From the NCBI RefSeq assembly GCF_900478135.1, contig NZ_LS483470.1, forward strand, positions 1,670,501 to 1,734,500: 64,000 nt of DNA, written 5' to 3'. This document shows, piece after piece, positions 1 to 8,277 of this stretch; the stretch's first letter is position 1, and every line of letters starts with the position of its first letter. The notes beneath the pieces were generated by a model that searched no databases, had not been told where the DNA came from, and saw nothing but the letters and a program-made list of their open reading frames with translations. A program made the position numbers and the translations under genes. This DNA is from Leminorella richardii (lineage in GTDB: Bacteria; Pseudomonadota; Gammaproteobacteria; Enterobacterales; Enterobacteriaceae).

Positions 1-1
1 C

Positions 2-349
2 GCTTCACCGACAGTAAAGGGGACAAAAGTCACGCTAGTAGGGCCGTTAAACTCGATGCCTGCAATGGAGAAAACGCCACAGGCGACCAAGCTTGCCGAT
101 ATCTATAAAAGCATTGCCCATAAAGAGTACGGCGCTAACGTGGTTGAATGGGCAACAGGGGGCGTTTCCATTGGTAACTTCACCTCTCGCTATATTCCGA
201 CTATCGACGGTTTAGGGGTTGAAACCAGCAACGCTCACGATTTGGAAAACGAGCGCGCTGACGTGCGCACTTTTGTTCCTCGCACCGTTGTGATGATCAT
301 GACCTTGGATAAAGTGGTTGAAGAGGGTGTGATTGCTCCGGCGAAATAG
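2..349 (+). CDS. M20-family metallopeptidase, C-terminal fragment
   Basis: The reading frame is open from the window edge to a TAG at 347-349, so only the last ~115 residues are seen. They resemble the end of M20 (carboxypeptidase G2-like) zinc peptidases: a TP..KL helix, a TGG turn, a P.IDGLG strand, a conserved His in SNAH, then an acidic residue and a closing R-T helix. In this family the late His is a metal ligand. The usual GGGTDA stretch reads TGGVSIGN here, so the substrate may differ. The internal ATG at 56 lies inside the domain and is not the real start. The family call is by pattern recognition and the substrate is unknown. Confidence 0.7.
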   Translation, partial: ASPTVKGTKVTLVGPLNSMPAMEKTPQATKLADIYKSIAHKEYGANVVEWATGGVSIGNFTSRYIPTIDGLGVETSNAHDLENERADVRTFVPRTVVMIMTLDKVVEEGVIAPAK

Positions 350-387
350 ACCATTAGCCCTATTTTGGGTACTAGCATGTAGACGAT

Positions 388-424
388 AAAAAACCGCCCC
401 TTTAGTGAACGAAGGGGCGGTTTT
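388..424. terminator. Bidirectional rho-independent terminator
   Basis: An AAAACCGCCCC arm and a GGGGCGGTTTT arm are separated by about 13 bases. The A-run and T-run flanks let it work for both the peptidase on the plus strand and the convergent amidohydrolase on the minus strand. Confidence 0.9.
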
Positions 425-448
425 CTCTTTCTGAACGATAGAACGCGA

Positions 449-2167
449 TTAGGCGCAGTAAACCGTCTTCCCGCCAACGACGGTGCGTAGCACTTTCACG
501 TTTTCAATATCAGCGGCCGGAATGTCGAACACGTTGCGATCGAGCACGATCATATCGGCAAACTTGCCCGGCTCCAGCGAGCCGATAACATCCTCTCTGT
601 GCTGTGCGTAGGCCGAGTCAATCGTGGCTGAACGCAGGACTTCCGTCACGGTCAGATTGCGATCGTTGTCCAGACGCGGCGGCGTAACGCCGTCTACGGT
701 GCGGCCTTGGCGAGTCGCGGCAACCTTTAAGTCGTACCATTCGTCCAGTGCATCTATGGGCCAGTCGCTGCCAAAGGCAACCACGGCACCTGCGTCAATA
801 AACTTGGCAATAGGCTCGAGGTTTTCCATGCGCTTGGCGCCCAGCATCATGGTTTCTGCGGCAATAAGCTCTGTGGTTGGCGCAGCCCATTGGAAAGACA
901 GGCAGGCAATAACGCCTAGGTGGGCAAATCGGGCGTAGTCCTTTTCGTGAACCAGCTCGTTGTGAGCTAAACCTGGGCGGATATCTTTACCTGGGTGAGC
1001 TGCCCGCATTTTTTCAATGGCGTCTAGCGCAATGGATACAGCCCCTTCACCAACGGTATGAAGATGAGGATCAAAACCGGCGGCAGCAATTTTCTCCATC
1101 AGCTCATCAAGGATTTCTGCCGTAAAGTAAAGATCGCCGTAGCGCTCAGTGACCTGCCAGTTCGGGGCAGCTTCGGTGCCGACGTTGATGGTATAGGGCT
1201 CAAGCAGTGAGGCTGTCATGGTCGGCGGCTGAAGCACGCCGTCGACAAACATTTTGATATTGTGCAGGCCAATGCCCGGCTCCGGCGTCCACTGAGCCTG
1301 ATGATAGCGGTTAGCAAAAGCCACGGCATTTTCTACCGCTTTACCGACTGCCTCAACGCTGTGTGCATCGTCTGGCGTGATCTCTTTGGCCGCTTGGAAG
1401 CGAACAGTCAGCTCGCCGGACTTCTGGAGCTTGCTAAATGCGTCTAGCTGAAGAGGGGATACTCGCGCATCCATCACGGCGGTAACGCCCTGTTTGTTCA
1501 GCTCGTGCTGCACCATAGCGGCAACCTTAACGGCCTGTTCGGCGTTAAGAGATGGAATGCTGTCGGCCGCGCGCATGGCTGGGGCGTCTTCCAGAATGCC
1601 GTTGAGTTCACCGTCTTGGTCTTTACCGATTTTGCCATCGCTCGGCTCTGGGGCATATTTATCAATGCCGAACAGTTCCAGCGCCCGGCTGTTGGCCAGT
1701 AAAGTATGGCAGTCGTTAGAAAATAGAATGACAGGGCGCTTGGTGTTAAGGCGGTCCATATCTGAACGGTACATATCGACACCGGCGGGCAACATGCCCT
1801 GACGGAGCCAGGCCGTGACTTTTAGCCAGTCGTTCTCGCCTTTTAGGATGTCTTTGTCCAAGTGCTGCTGTACGCGCTCAAGAATTTGTTCGATGGTCAG
1901 CGATTCGTAGTTTAAATGGCAGCCGGAGAGCTGCTCTCCACCCCAGAACGGATGCATATGGCCGTCGATGATGCCGGGCATCATCATTTTTCCCTGCAGG
2001 TCAATCTGCTCAGTATGCGGGTGAGCATGCTGCTTAAGCTCTTCGACGCTGCCGCAGGCAAGCACCTTGCCATTGGCGATGGCAATGGCGTTGACAACGC
2101 GATTTTGTGCATCGGCAGTGTAGATATAGCCATTGTAGTAAATGACGTCGGCCGCTGTTTTCGTCAT
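449..2167 (-). CDS. YtcJ-like metal-dependent amidohydrolase
   Basis: About 572 residues of the amidohydrolase 3 (YtcJ) family, with a small beta-sandwich flanking a TIM barrel. Seen: an N-terminal NGYIYTAD strand, the HxH metal motif in DGHMHPFWGG, a central DPHLHTVGEGA strand, and the late FGSDWPID Asp motif followed by the GKFADMIVLD closing strand. These enzymes hydrolyse C-N bonds of amides or cyclic amides, and the physiological substrate is not predictable. I chose ATG 2167 (MTKTAAD) over an upstream in-frame ATG at 2203, because the protein then starts at the usual family position and AAAGGG lies upstream. The gene lies downstream of an amino-acid permease but is separated from it by a terminator. 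No signal peptide, so it should be cytoplasmic. Confidence 0.85.
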   Translation of the reverse strand: MTKTAADVIYYNGYIYTADAQNRVVNAIAIANGKVLACGSVEELKQHAHPHTEQIDLQGKMMMPGIIDGHMHPFWGGEQLSGCHLNYESLTIEQILERVQQHLDKDILKGENDWLKVTAWLRQGMLPAGVDMYRSDMDRLNTKRPVILFSNDCHTLLANSRALELFGIDKYAPEPSDGKIGKDQDGELNGILEDAPAMRAADSIPSLNAEQAVKVAAMVQHELNKQGVTAVMDARVSPLQLDAFSKLQKSGELTVRFQAAKEITPDDAHSVEAVGKAVENAVAFANRYHQAQWTPEPGIGLHNIKMFVDGVLQPPTMTASLLEPYTINVGTEAAPNWQVTERYGDLYFTAEILDELMEKIAAAGFDPHLHTVGEGAVSIALDAIEKMRAAHPGKDIRPGLAHNELVHEKDYARFAHLGVIACLSFQWAAPTTELIAAETMMLGAKRMENLEPIAKFIDAGAVVAFGSDWPIDALDEWYDLKVAATRQGRTVDGVTPPRLDNDRNLTVTEVLRSATIDSAYAQHREDVIGSLEPGKFADMIVLDRNVFDIPAADIENVKVLRTVVGGKTVYCA

Positions 2168-2256
2168 CGTTGGAATTCCCTTTATATCAAGGTGGATACC
2201 CATCGACAGAGAGCCCTGTCGATACTGTGCATTTCTTCCCGTAAAGCGCGGGGATA

Positions 2257-2294
2257 AAAATAAATAAAACGGGAGGAAACTAAATTCCTCCCGT
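2257..2294 (-). terminator. Terminator of the APC permease gene
   Basis: On the minus strand, ACGGGAGGAA pairs with TTCCTCCCGT across a six-base loop and is followed by TTTATTTATTTTT. It sits between the permease stop and the amidohydrolase start, so the two genes are probably not one simple operon. Confidence 0.9.
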
Positions 2295-2325
2295 CAGGGG
2301 TTCACAGGCAAACTGTTTTGGCCGC

Positions 2326-3699
2326 TTACCCAATAATCAGGTCGACTTCTTCGGCGGAGATTGACGGTGGCGTTTTACGGAAACCACGCGTAATAAACGT
2401 AAGATACGCTGCCCCTACAGTGAGCCAGATTATCCCTACCGTCAGCGCTTCTTTATCCAGACTGGTCCATAGCCACAGCGTGAGCAGCACGCCGATGGAC
2501 GGCAGCACCAGACAGGTAAACAGCTTTTTCGCACCGAGGCGCTCTTTGCTATCAATAACGAAGTGCTTAATCACCGACAGGTTAACGAAGGTAAAGGCAA
2601 TCAGAGCACCAAAGCTAATCATTGAAGCAACCATGCCTAGCGACAGCACTAGTGAGAACAGCGACACCAGACCGACGAAAATAATCGACAGGACAGGGGT
2701 CTGCAGGCGTGGATGAATATAGGCAAAGACTGACTTCGGCAGCACGCCCTCGCGGCCCATGGCGTAGAAAATCCGCACAATGCTGGCCTGAGAGGTCATC
2801 GCCGAGGCGAAAACGCCAATGACATAGGCCATGATAAAGCTGAACGCTAGCATTGTTCCGCCCACGCGCTTCATGACTTCAATACTCGCAGTATCGGCGT
2901 TTGGAATGAAGTCCTGCCACGCTGGATAGGTCAGGTGGGCGAAGTAGGAAATGATGATAAACAGCGTGCCGGCAATAAACACGGTGTACATGATCGCGCG
3001 CGGCAGGGCTTTCTTGGCATCTTTGGTTTCTTCCGCCATGGTAGAAATGGCGTCAAAGCCCAGAAAGGCAAGGCAAAGCACGGCAGCTCCGGCAAATATC
3101 CCAGAGATCTGATCGGATGCAAACAGGATTGGCCGCAGCAGCACTTCCGGATCGAAAGTAAACGACGTTTTTATGCAAAGATATAAAAGGATGGCGATAA
3201 AAATCAGCTGCATCACGATGATCAGCATGTTCATCATGGTGACGAGTCGAATGCCGAGAATGTTTAGCATCGTGACGATAAAAATCGTACAGCAGATAAT
3301 CACGCTCATCGGGATCGAGGGGAAAGCCTCGTGCATATAGATGCCGATAGCGATGTAGTTGATGATGGGTAAAAACAGGTAGTCAAGCAGCTGAGTCCAG
3401 CCGACCAGAAAACCGAGATTGCCACCAAAGGTTTTTTGTACGTAGGAGTAGGCCGAACCCGATAGAGGGAGGGCGCTGGTCATACGACAGTAGCTTAACG
3501 CTGTAAACAGAACCGCAGCGAGCGTGATGACGTATGCTACAGGTAGGTGACCCTCGCTAAGTACGGTTACTTGGCCGTAGGTAGTGAAGATACCGAGAGG
3601 AACCATATAGGCCAGACCAAAGAATACCAGCGCAGGGGCGGTGAGCACTCTTTTCATTCGTACCGCATTTTGTTGCATTATTTTCCAAGCCCTTCCCAA
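2326..3699 (-). CDS. APC-superfamily amino acid or polyamine permease (PuuP-like)
   Basis: 457 residues with about twelve hydrophobic segments. The N-terminal FFGLAYMVPLGIFTTYG, the SGSAYSYVQ helix, the GW.QLLDYLFLPIIN stretch and FLGFDAISTMAEETKDAKKALP are typical of APC exchangers. They resemble the E. coli putrescine importer PuuP in order and spacing. The inner-membrane protein probably imports a cationic or amine-type substrate by proton symport, but the exact substrate cannot be read. The annotated start is ATG 3699; ATG 3675 or 3657 (residues 9 and 15) are alternatives. A possible leader peptide lies upstream at 3727-3771. Confidence 0.85.
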   Translation of the reverse strand: MGRAWKIMQQNAVRMKRVLTAPALVFFGLAYMVPLGIFTTYGQVTVLSEGHLPVAYVITLAAVLFTALSYCRMTSALPLSGSAYSYVQKTFGGNLGFLVGWTQLLDYLFLPIINYIAIGIYMHEAFPSIPMSVIICCTIFIVTMLNILGIRLVTMMNMLIIVMQLIFIAILLYLCIKTSFTFDPEVLLRPILFASDQISGIFAGAAVLCLAFLGFDAISTMAEETKDAKKALPRAIMYTVFIAGTLFIIISYFAHLTYPAWQDFIPNADTASIEVMKRVGGTMLAFSFIMAYVIGVFASAMTSQASIVRIFYAMGREGVLPKSVFAYIHPRLQTPVLSIIFVGLVSLFSLVLSLGMVASMISFGALIAFTFVNLSVIKHFVIDSKERLGAKKLFTCLVLPSIGVLLTLWLWTSLDKEALTVGIIWLTVGAAYLTFITRGFRKTPPSISAEEVDLIIG

Positions 3700-3726
3700 A
3701 AGCCCTATTCAATGTGAATAATCCAG

Positions 3727-3771
3727 TCAATGACCGATACCCACACCTGAAATAATCAATTTTGCGTTCAT
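3727..3771 (-). CDS. Possible 14-residue leader peptide upstream of permease
   Basis: On the minus strand an ATG at 3771 opens MNAKLIISGVGIGH followed by TGA. A purine-rich CGGAGG lies about ten bases upstream, after a short stem (ATTGACG/CGTCAAT) at about 3791-3813. It ends 27 bases before the permease start. The layout would suit translational control of a transporter by its substrate. It is not a leader I recognise, and chance is possible. Confidence 0.3.
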   Translation of the reverse strand: MNAKLIISGVGIGH

Positions 3772-4068
3772 TTTCAGAGAACCTCCGAACGATTGACGCC
3801 AAAAGGTCGTCAATAGAACATGCTTCAATGAAACGTCGGCGACAGAGAACCTGTCAGCCATCCGCTGGGGTAAACGCAGGGGGCGTACCTTATAGCACTT
3901 ACTGTAGTTTGGCAATCCTTCACGGCAGCAAAATTTATCAACCCCAGAGGTAATCGCTCTGAAGCCAGATACAGCAAGGGTTTACGGATAATTTATTTTG
4001 TAAAAAAATACTGCCCCTATAGAACAAAATCTTGTTTGAACCGCGACTTTGCCGCGCATTCTATTTTC
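3772..4068. other. Intergenic region upstream of the permease
   Basis: No convincing gene. On the minus strand it should carry the permease promoter and 5' leader, with a GACAG/CTGTC hairpin near 3840-3860 and an ATTGACG/CGTCAAT hairpin near 3791-3813. Open frames here have no family resemblance. Confidence 0.4.
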
Positions 4069-4114
4069 GATAAAGAAAACGCCGCGCTATAGGCCATAAA
4101 GGCTATAGCACGGC
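4069..4114 (-). terminator. Terminator of the cytochrome b gene
   Basis: On the minus strand a GCCGTGCTATAG arm pairs with CTATAGCGCGGC around a short loop, followed by GTTTTCTTT. It lies just beyond the stop codon at 4139. Confidence 0.85.
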
Positions 4115-4138
4115 GAAGTTTTTGACGTAATACTCACG

Positions 4139-4996
4139 CTATGGCGTCACTGTTTGGCCTGTTTTCTGCCTTGACGGCGCTTCAGCGCGTTTATCCTCTT
4201 TGACGATTTCTATTTCATGATGACGATGGTAACCGTCGATCATGGAGTGGAACGAGGTCGTTGGCGTATCGCCCGTGGTGCAGAGATACAGGTGACCCAG
4301 CATGAACATCAGGCCGGCCAGCGCCAGCAGGAAGTGGAGCTTCAGCGCCCAGAAGCCCATACCAGCCTCAAGACCTAGCGAAGGATATTGGCAGAGAAAG
4401 CCCGTCAGCAGCAGTGCCGGAACCAGAAGATACATTATGGCGACATAGGCCGCCTGTTGTAGAGGATTAAACTTATTTTCCTCGTTAGATTCGAAAGGGT
4501 GCGGTTCTCCTTTCATAATGCCAAAAAGGTAAAATCTGGCCTGTTTTATGGCACGAGCAATGTATCCTTTGAAGCGAATAATATAGTGGTGCCCATTTCC
4601 GCCGTAGGCGTTAATCAACACAAAGCCTACCCAGCTTATCAGTAGCAGATATCCGGCTATTTTATGCACTTGAACCAGCGTTGCCATCATTTGATGAGGG
4701 CCAACCGCGAAGTGATTAAGCAGGCCGCTAGTCAGAAGCGTAATAAACAACGCAGCGTTGCTCCAGTGCCAGGCTCTGACGCCAATAGGATAAAGGTAGT
4801 TTTTATGCTGATGCCCCAGCTTGATTTTAGGGGCGAGTCGATAGCGTAAAAAGGCGTGCAAACCCAAAACGGCCAGCATGCCGACGATAGCCAGCGCAAT
4901 GAGAATAAGCCAAGTGGGCCAGTAGTCGGGCGTGTAAACCTTTACCTGAGAGGCTAACTGAGACTGAAACTGTTCAGCGTTCCATGAGTGACTCAT
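4139..4996 (-). CDS. PhsC-like membrane cytochrome b subunit
   Basis: 285 residues with five predicted membrane helices and several helix-borne histidines for b-heme binding: RAWHWSNAALF, QVHKIAGY, LKLHFLLALAG and MLGHLYLC. The APDYWP-like opening, KFNPLQQ.AY and GDTP...SMIDGYHRHH stretches recall PhsC of Salmonella thiosulfate reductase. Such subunits oxidise menaquinol and pass electrons to a periplasmic Fe-S partner. The gene lies 15 bp after the NrfC-like ferredoxin gene and is co-directional with it. With MccA nearby, a quinol:sulfite electron route is the likely role, but no PhsA-type molybdoenzyme is encoded in this window. A thiosulfate role elsewhere cannot be excluded. Confidence 0.8.
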   Translation of the reverse strand: MSHSWNAEQFQSQLASQVKVYTPDYWPTWLILIALAIVGMLAVLGLHAFLRYRLAPKIKLGHQHKNYLYPIGVRAWHWSNAALFITLLTSGLLNHFAVGPHQMMATLVQVHKIAGYLLLISWVGFVLINAYGGNGHHYIIRFKGYIARAIKQARFYLFGIMKGEPHPFESNEENKFNPLQQAAYVAIMYLLVPALLLTGFLCQYPSLGLEAGMGFWALKLHFLLALAGLMFMLGHLYLCTTGDTPTTSFHSMIDGYHRHHEIEIVKEDKRAEAPSRQKTGQTVTP

Positions 4997-5011
4997 CGTT
5001 TTCCTCCTTCC

Positions 5012-5653
5012 TTATAGAGAGACAATGCGGTAGATGTGAGGTTGACCCACATTCTTTAACCGATGAACGTAATAATGGCCTGAGTGCAGGTGATACTGCA
5101 TCTCTGCACTCTCTTCTTCGCCGAAGAACAGTGCGTTTTTAGGGCAAATGCGAACGCACACCGGCATAAAGCCCTGACTTAGGCGCTTTTCACTGCAAAA
5201 GTCGCATTTGTCGGCAATGTGTTTAGTGGGGTGAATATAGCGGACGTCGTAAGGGCAGGCAGAAACGCAGTAGTCACAGCCGAGACACAGGGCTTTATTG
5301 ATCTGCACAATGCCATTTTCATCCATATAGGATGCGCCGGTAGGACAAACATCGATGCAGGGAGCATCGTCACACTGCTGGCAGGAATGACGGAAAAAAC
5401 GCTCTTCATTATCGTATTGGGCGCTTTTAGGCAGTGGGATCATGCTTAGCCGCGAATAGCCAATGGGGACATCGTTAGCCTTGGCGCAGGCAACGGCGCA
5501 TTCGTTACAGCCAATGCAGCGCGTTTCGTCATGGATCAGCACATAGCGCTTTCCCTTTTTCGTTACAGCGTTAGCGATGACTTTTCCTGAACCGATCCCA
5601 AGCAGCGCGGCCGAACCGACGGCAAATAAAAAACGGCGGCGGGAATGACTCAT
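5012..5653 (-). CDS. NrfC/MccC-like Tat-exported four-cluster ferredoxin
   Basis: 213 residues. The N-terminus SHSRRRFLFAVGSAALL is a twin-arginine signal, so the protein is folded in the cytoplasm and exported. Four cysteine groups follow, starting at C46 (CIGCNECAVAC), then CQQCDDAPCIDVCP, CLGCDYCVSACP and CDFC...CVRICP, enough for four [4Fe-4S] clusters as in NrfC, PhsB and MccC. ATG 5653 is preferred over an upstream ATG at 5728 because it places the Tat signal at the N-terminus and has AAGGGG six bases upstream. It should relay electrons from the adjacent cytochrome b to a periplasmic reductase, most likely MccA. Confidence 0.88.
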   Translation of the reverse strand: MSHSRRRFLFAVGSAALLGIGSGKVIANAVTKKGKRYVLIHDETRCIGCNECAVACAKANDVPIGYSRLSMIPLPKSAQYDNEERFFRHSCQQCDDAPCIDVCPTGASYMDENGIVQINKALCLGCDYCVSACPYDVRYIHPTKHIADKCDFCSEKRLSQGFMPVCVRICPKNALFFGEEESAEMQYHLHSGHYYVHRLKNVGQPHIYRIVSL

Positions 5654-6238
5654 AGCGAACCCCTTTTGGCAAAGCCGACGTTTTCTTTCGTCAACACATG
5701 TGTCAGCGAAGGGGGAGTGAAGGGGCATATCGACCGTGGTCGCTTAAACCAAAAAACGGCACTCATTGTTTTTTCCTCTCAGCACGGTTCCAGTCTGTAT
5801 TTTTAATTTTTATTAAACGGCTAGATAAAAGCCCTATTCTTTAGAAGAATAGAAAATTCGTTATGCGGATAATCATTTTCCGATTTTTAGATAATGGCTC
5901 TTTTTGTTCTTGGGTATTAAAAGCCAGTTAGTACTTTAGAGTTATTCATGGCAATTTTGATTGATCTATCTCAATTTCATATTTGGTAGAAAAATAATCC
6001 GAGCCAGATAGAGAATAAAATTTTTATTATTTGATGTGGAGCAACAAAGAGAAATAATGCAGTTTAAGGGATTAATCTTTGTCGCTACTATCTGTGAGGT
6101 AATTCAATATATGAGAAAAAGTGGTTAGCATTATCTATTTCTCCGAAGTTTGATGCCAGACGTATAGAAATAACCAGAAAATAAAATATACAAGAGCGAC
6201 TTTTTTTATATAAATACTTTTTGTAAAGGAAGCGATAG
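5654..6238. promoter_or_regulatory. Divergent AT-rich control region
   Basis: Roughly 580 bp with no supported gene, between the minus-strand ferredoxin/cytochrome b pair and the plus-strand heme-lyase pair. It must hold both promoters and contains an FNR-like box at 5961-5974. Confidence 0.6.
5961..5974. promoter_or_regulatory. FNR-like box
   Basis: TTGATCTATCTCAA matches the FNR consensus TTGAT-N4-ATCAA at nine of ten positions. Its place between two divergent anaerobic respiration transcripts supports oxygen-responsive control. Confidence 0.6.
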
Positions 6239-6319
6239 ATGAAGCACACGGTGTACGTTCGTTTTGGCAAAAAGCGTTTCGGTAGAAAACGTGTTAGGTT
6301 AGAGAGAGGTTTGCCATGA
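6239..6319 (+). CDS. 26-residue basic small ORF overlapping ccmF-like gene
   Basis: ATG 6239 with AAAGGA about eight bases upstream opens a 26-residue peptide containing eleven Lys/Arg residues (for example RFGKKRFGRKRVRLERG). Its TGA at 6317-6319 overlaps the ATG of the heme-lyase gene at 6316 as ATGA, the classic geometry of translational coupling. It could be a leader cistron that sets translation of the lyase gene. I know no family for it; whether it is expressed is unproven. Confidence 0.45.
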   Translation: MKHTVYVRFGKKRFGRKRVRLERGLP

Positions 6320-8277
6320 TCCCTGAAATTGGTCACTTCTTTCTCACGCTTTCACTGGCTTTGGCGGTTATGCTTAGCATTTATCCGCTTATTGGCACCT
6401 ATCGTCAAAGTAGCCAAATGATGAAAATGGCGCGACCGCTGAGCTATGCGCTGTTCACGTTTACTCTGCTTTCCTTTCTTTGCTTGATTTATTCGCTGAT
6501 TATCAATGATTTCTCCGTTGTGTATGTGGCGAATAACTCAAATAATTCACTGCCAGTTTATTACCGCATTGCGGCAGCCTGGGGGGCTCACGAAGGCTCT
6601 TTGCTGCTGTGGGTGGTATTGCTGGCATCCTGGACGCTGGCTGTGGCGCTGTTTAGCCGACGTATGCCGCTAGAGGCGGTTGCCAGAGTGCTTTCCGTGA
6701 TGGGGATGATCAGCGTCGGCTTTTTGCTGTTCGTTACTCTGACTTCAAACCCGTTTGAGCGCCTGCTGCCGTTCTTCCCCATTGACGGGCATGACCTGAA
6801 CCCGCTGCTGCAGGATGTCGGGCTGATATTTCACCCTCCGCTGCTTTATATGGGATATGTCGGTTTCTCCGTTGCCTTTGCCTTCGCCATTGCGTCACTG
6901 ATGAGCGGGAAGCTTGATACTGCCTGGGCACGCTGGTCAAGGCCGTGGACGCTGGCCGCTTGGATATTTCTGACGCTGGGTATCGTTCTGGGGTCTTTTT
7001 GGGCCTATTACGAACTGGGATGGGGCGGCTGGTGGTTCTGGGATCCGGTGGAGAACGCCTCACTGATGCCGTGGATTTCCGGTACTGCGCTGCTGCACTC
7101 TCTTGCTGTCACAGAAAAGCGCGGCACCTTTAAGGCCTGGACTGTGCTGCTGGCCATTGTGTCGTTCTCTCTGTGTCTGTTGGGAACGTTTCTGGTGCGT
7201 TCGGGCATTCTTGTTTCGGTTCACGCCTTCGCTTCTGATCCAACGCGCGGGATGTTTATTTTGGGCTTCCTAGTGCTGGTCATTGGCGGCTCTCTGTTGC
7301 TGTACGCCTTTAAGGGCGGGCAGGTGAATAAAAACCGCGTTGGCTATGAGCTGTTTTCCCGAGAAACGATGCTGCTGGCGAATAACATTTTACTGACGGC
7401 GGCCATGCTGGTTGTGCTGCTGGGCACGCTGCTGCCGTTGGTACACAAACAGCTGGGGCTAGGCTCTATCTCTATCGGTGAGCCATTTTTCAACACCATG
7501 TTTGTTTGGATTATGGTGCCGTTTGCCGTGCTGTTAGGGATTGGCCCTATGGTGCGCTGGCGCAGAGACTCTCTGTCTCCGCTGATGAAAAGGCTCATCA
7601 TTGGGCTGCTGCTGACTGTGGGCGTATCCTGGGGGCTATTGCTGACTGAGTCCCGCTTTTCTCTGATGGCGTTTCTCGGGCTGACGATGGCGATATGGGT
7701 TATCACGCTAGGCTGCTTTGCATTCTATGAGCGAATAACCTATCGGCACAGTTTTGGGCAAGGGATTCGTCGACTGTCGGCAGGCCAGTGGGGCATGTTT
7801 TTAGCGCACATGGGGTTGGCAGTAACGGTTATCGGCATTGCATTTAGTCAGAACTACAGCATTGAACGGGACGTTCGTATGAGCCCCGGAGACAGCGTCG
7901 TGCTTGAGGGGTACAGCTTTAAATTGGCAGAGGTCAAGCTGATTGATGGGCCGAACTATACGGCAGATATCGGTACGCTGATCGTGACGAAAGGCGATCG
8001 TGAAGTGGCGACGCTAAGGCCTGAAAAGCGCTACTACACAACAACAAAAATGGTCATGACTGAAGCGGCGATAGACGCAGGCATTGGGCGAGATCTTTAC
8101 GGAGCGCTAGGGGAAAACCTCAGTGCAGGGCAGTGGTCAGTCCGGCTGTACTATAAGCCCTTCATGCGCTGGATCTGGTTTGGTGGTCTGTTTATGGCTC
8201 TAGGAGGCTTCCTGTGCATGCTGGATGCGCGCTATCGGCCTTTTAACGCGGCAAAAAGAGAGGTAACTCCGTCATGA
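6316..8277 (+). CDS. CcmF/NrfE-type cytochrome c heme lyase subunit
   Basis: 653 residues with about fourteen membrane helices. The heme-handling WWD motif is seen as WGGWWFWDPVEN from W236, followed by SLMPWISGTALLHSL. Further conserved pieces are AAWGAHEGSLLLW near residue 91, HPPLLYMGYVGFSV near residue 173 and LVRSGILVSVHAFA near residue 295. CcmF-family proteins attach heme to apocytochrome CXXCH motifs in the periplasm. The location inside an mcc locus, rather than in a ccmABCDEFGH operon, suggests a dedicated paralogue like NrfE, perhaps for the unusual CX15CH site of MccA. It is coupled to the next gene by an ATGA overlap. Confidence 0.9.
   Translation: MIPEIGHFFLTLSLALAVMLSIYPLIGTYRQSSQMMKMARPLSYALFTFTLLSFLCLIYSLIINDFSVVYVANNSNNSLPVYYRIAAAWGAHEGSLLLWVVLLASWTLAVALFSRRMPLEAVARVLSVMGMISVGFLLFVTLTSNPFERLLPFFPIDGHDLNPLLQDVGLIFHPPLLYMGYVGFSVAFAFAIASLMSGKLDTAWARWSRPWTLAAWIFLTLGIVLGSFWAYYELGWGGWWFWDPVENASLMPWISGTALLHSLAVTEKRGTFKAWTVLLAIVSFSLCLLGTFLVRSGILVSVHAFASDPTRGMFILGFLVLVIGGSLLLYAFKGGQVNKNRVGYELFSRETMLLANNILLTAAMLVVLLGTLLPLVHKQLGLGSISIGEPFFNTMFVWIMVPFAVLLGIGPMVRWRRDSLSPLMKRLIIGLLLTVGVSWGLLLTESRFSLMAFLGLTMAIWVITLGCFAFYERITYRHSFGQGIRRLSAGQWGMFLAHMGLAVTVIGIAFSQNYSIERDVRMSPGDSVVLEGYSFKLAEVKLIDGPNYTADIGTLIVTKGDREVATLRPEKRYYTTTKMVMTEAAIDAGIGRDLYGALGENLSAGQWSVRLYYKPFMRWIWFGGLFMALGGFLCMLDARYRPFNAAKREVTPS

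Noticed and set aside
4139..5653. Assignment of the cytochrome b/ferredoxin pair as thiosulfate reductase phsBC
   Set aside because: No phsA molybdoenzyme gene is present, and the ferredoxin has a Tat signal and an NrfC-like layout.
6088..6336. 82-codon minus-strand frame in the divergent mcc region
   Set aside because: It overlaps the ccmF-like start and the small coupled ORF, with AT-driven codon content and no ribosome site.
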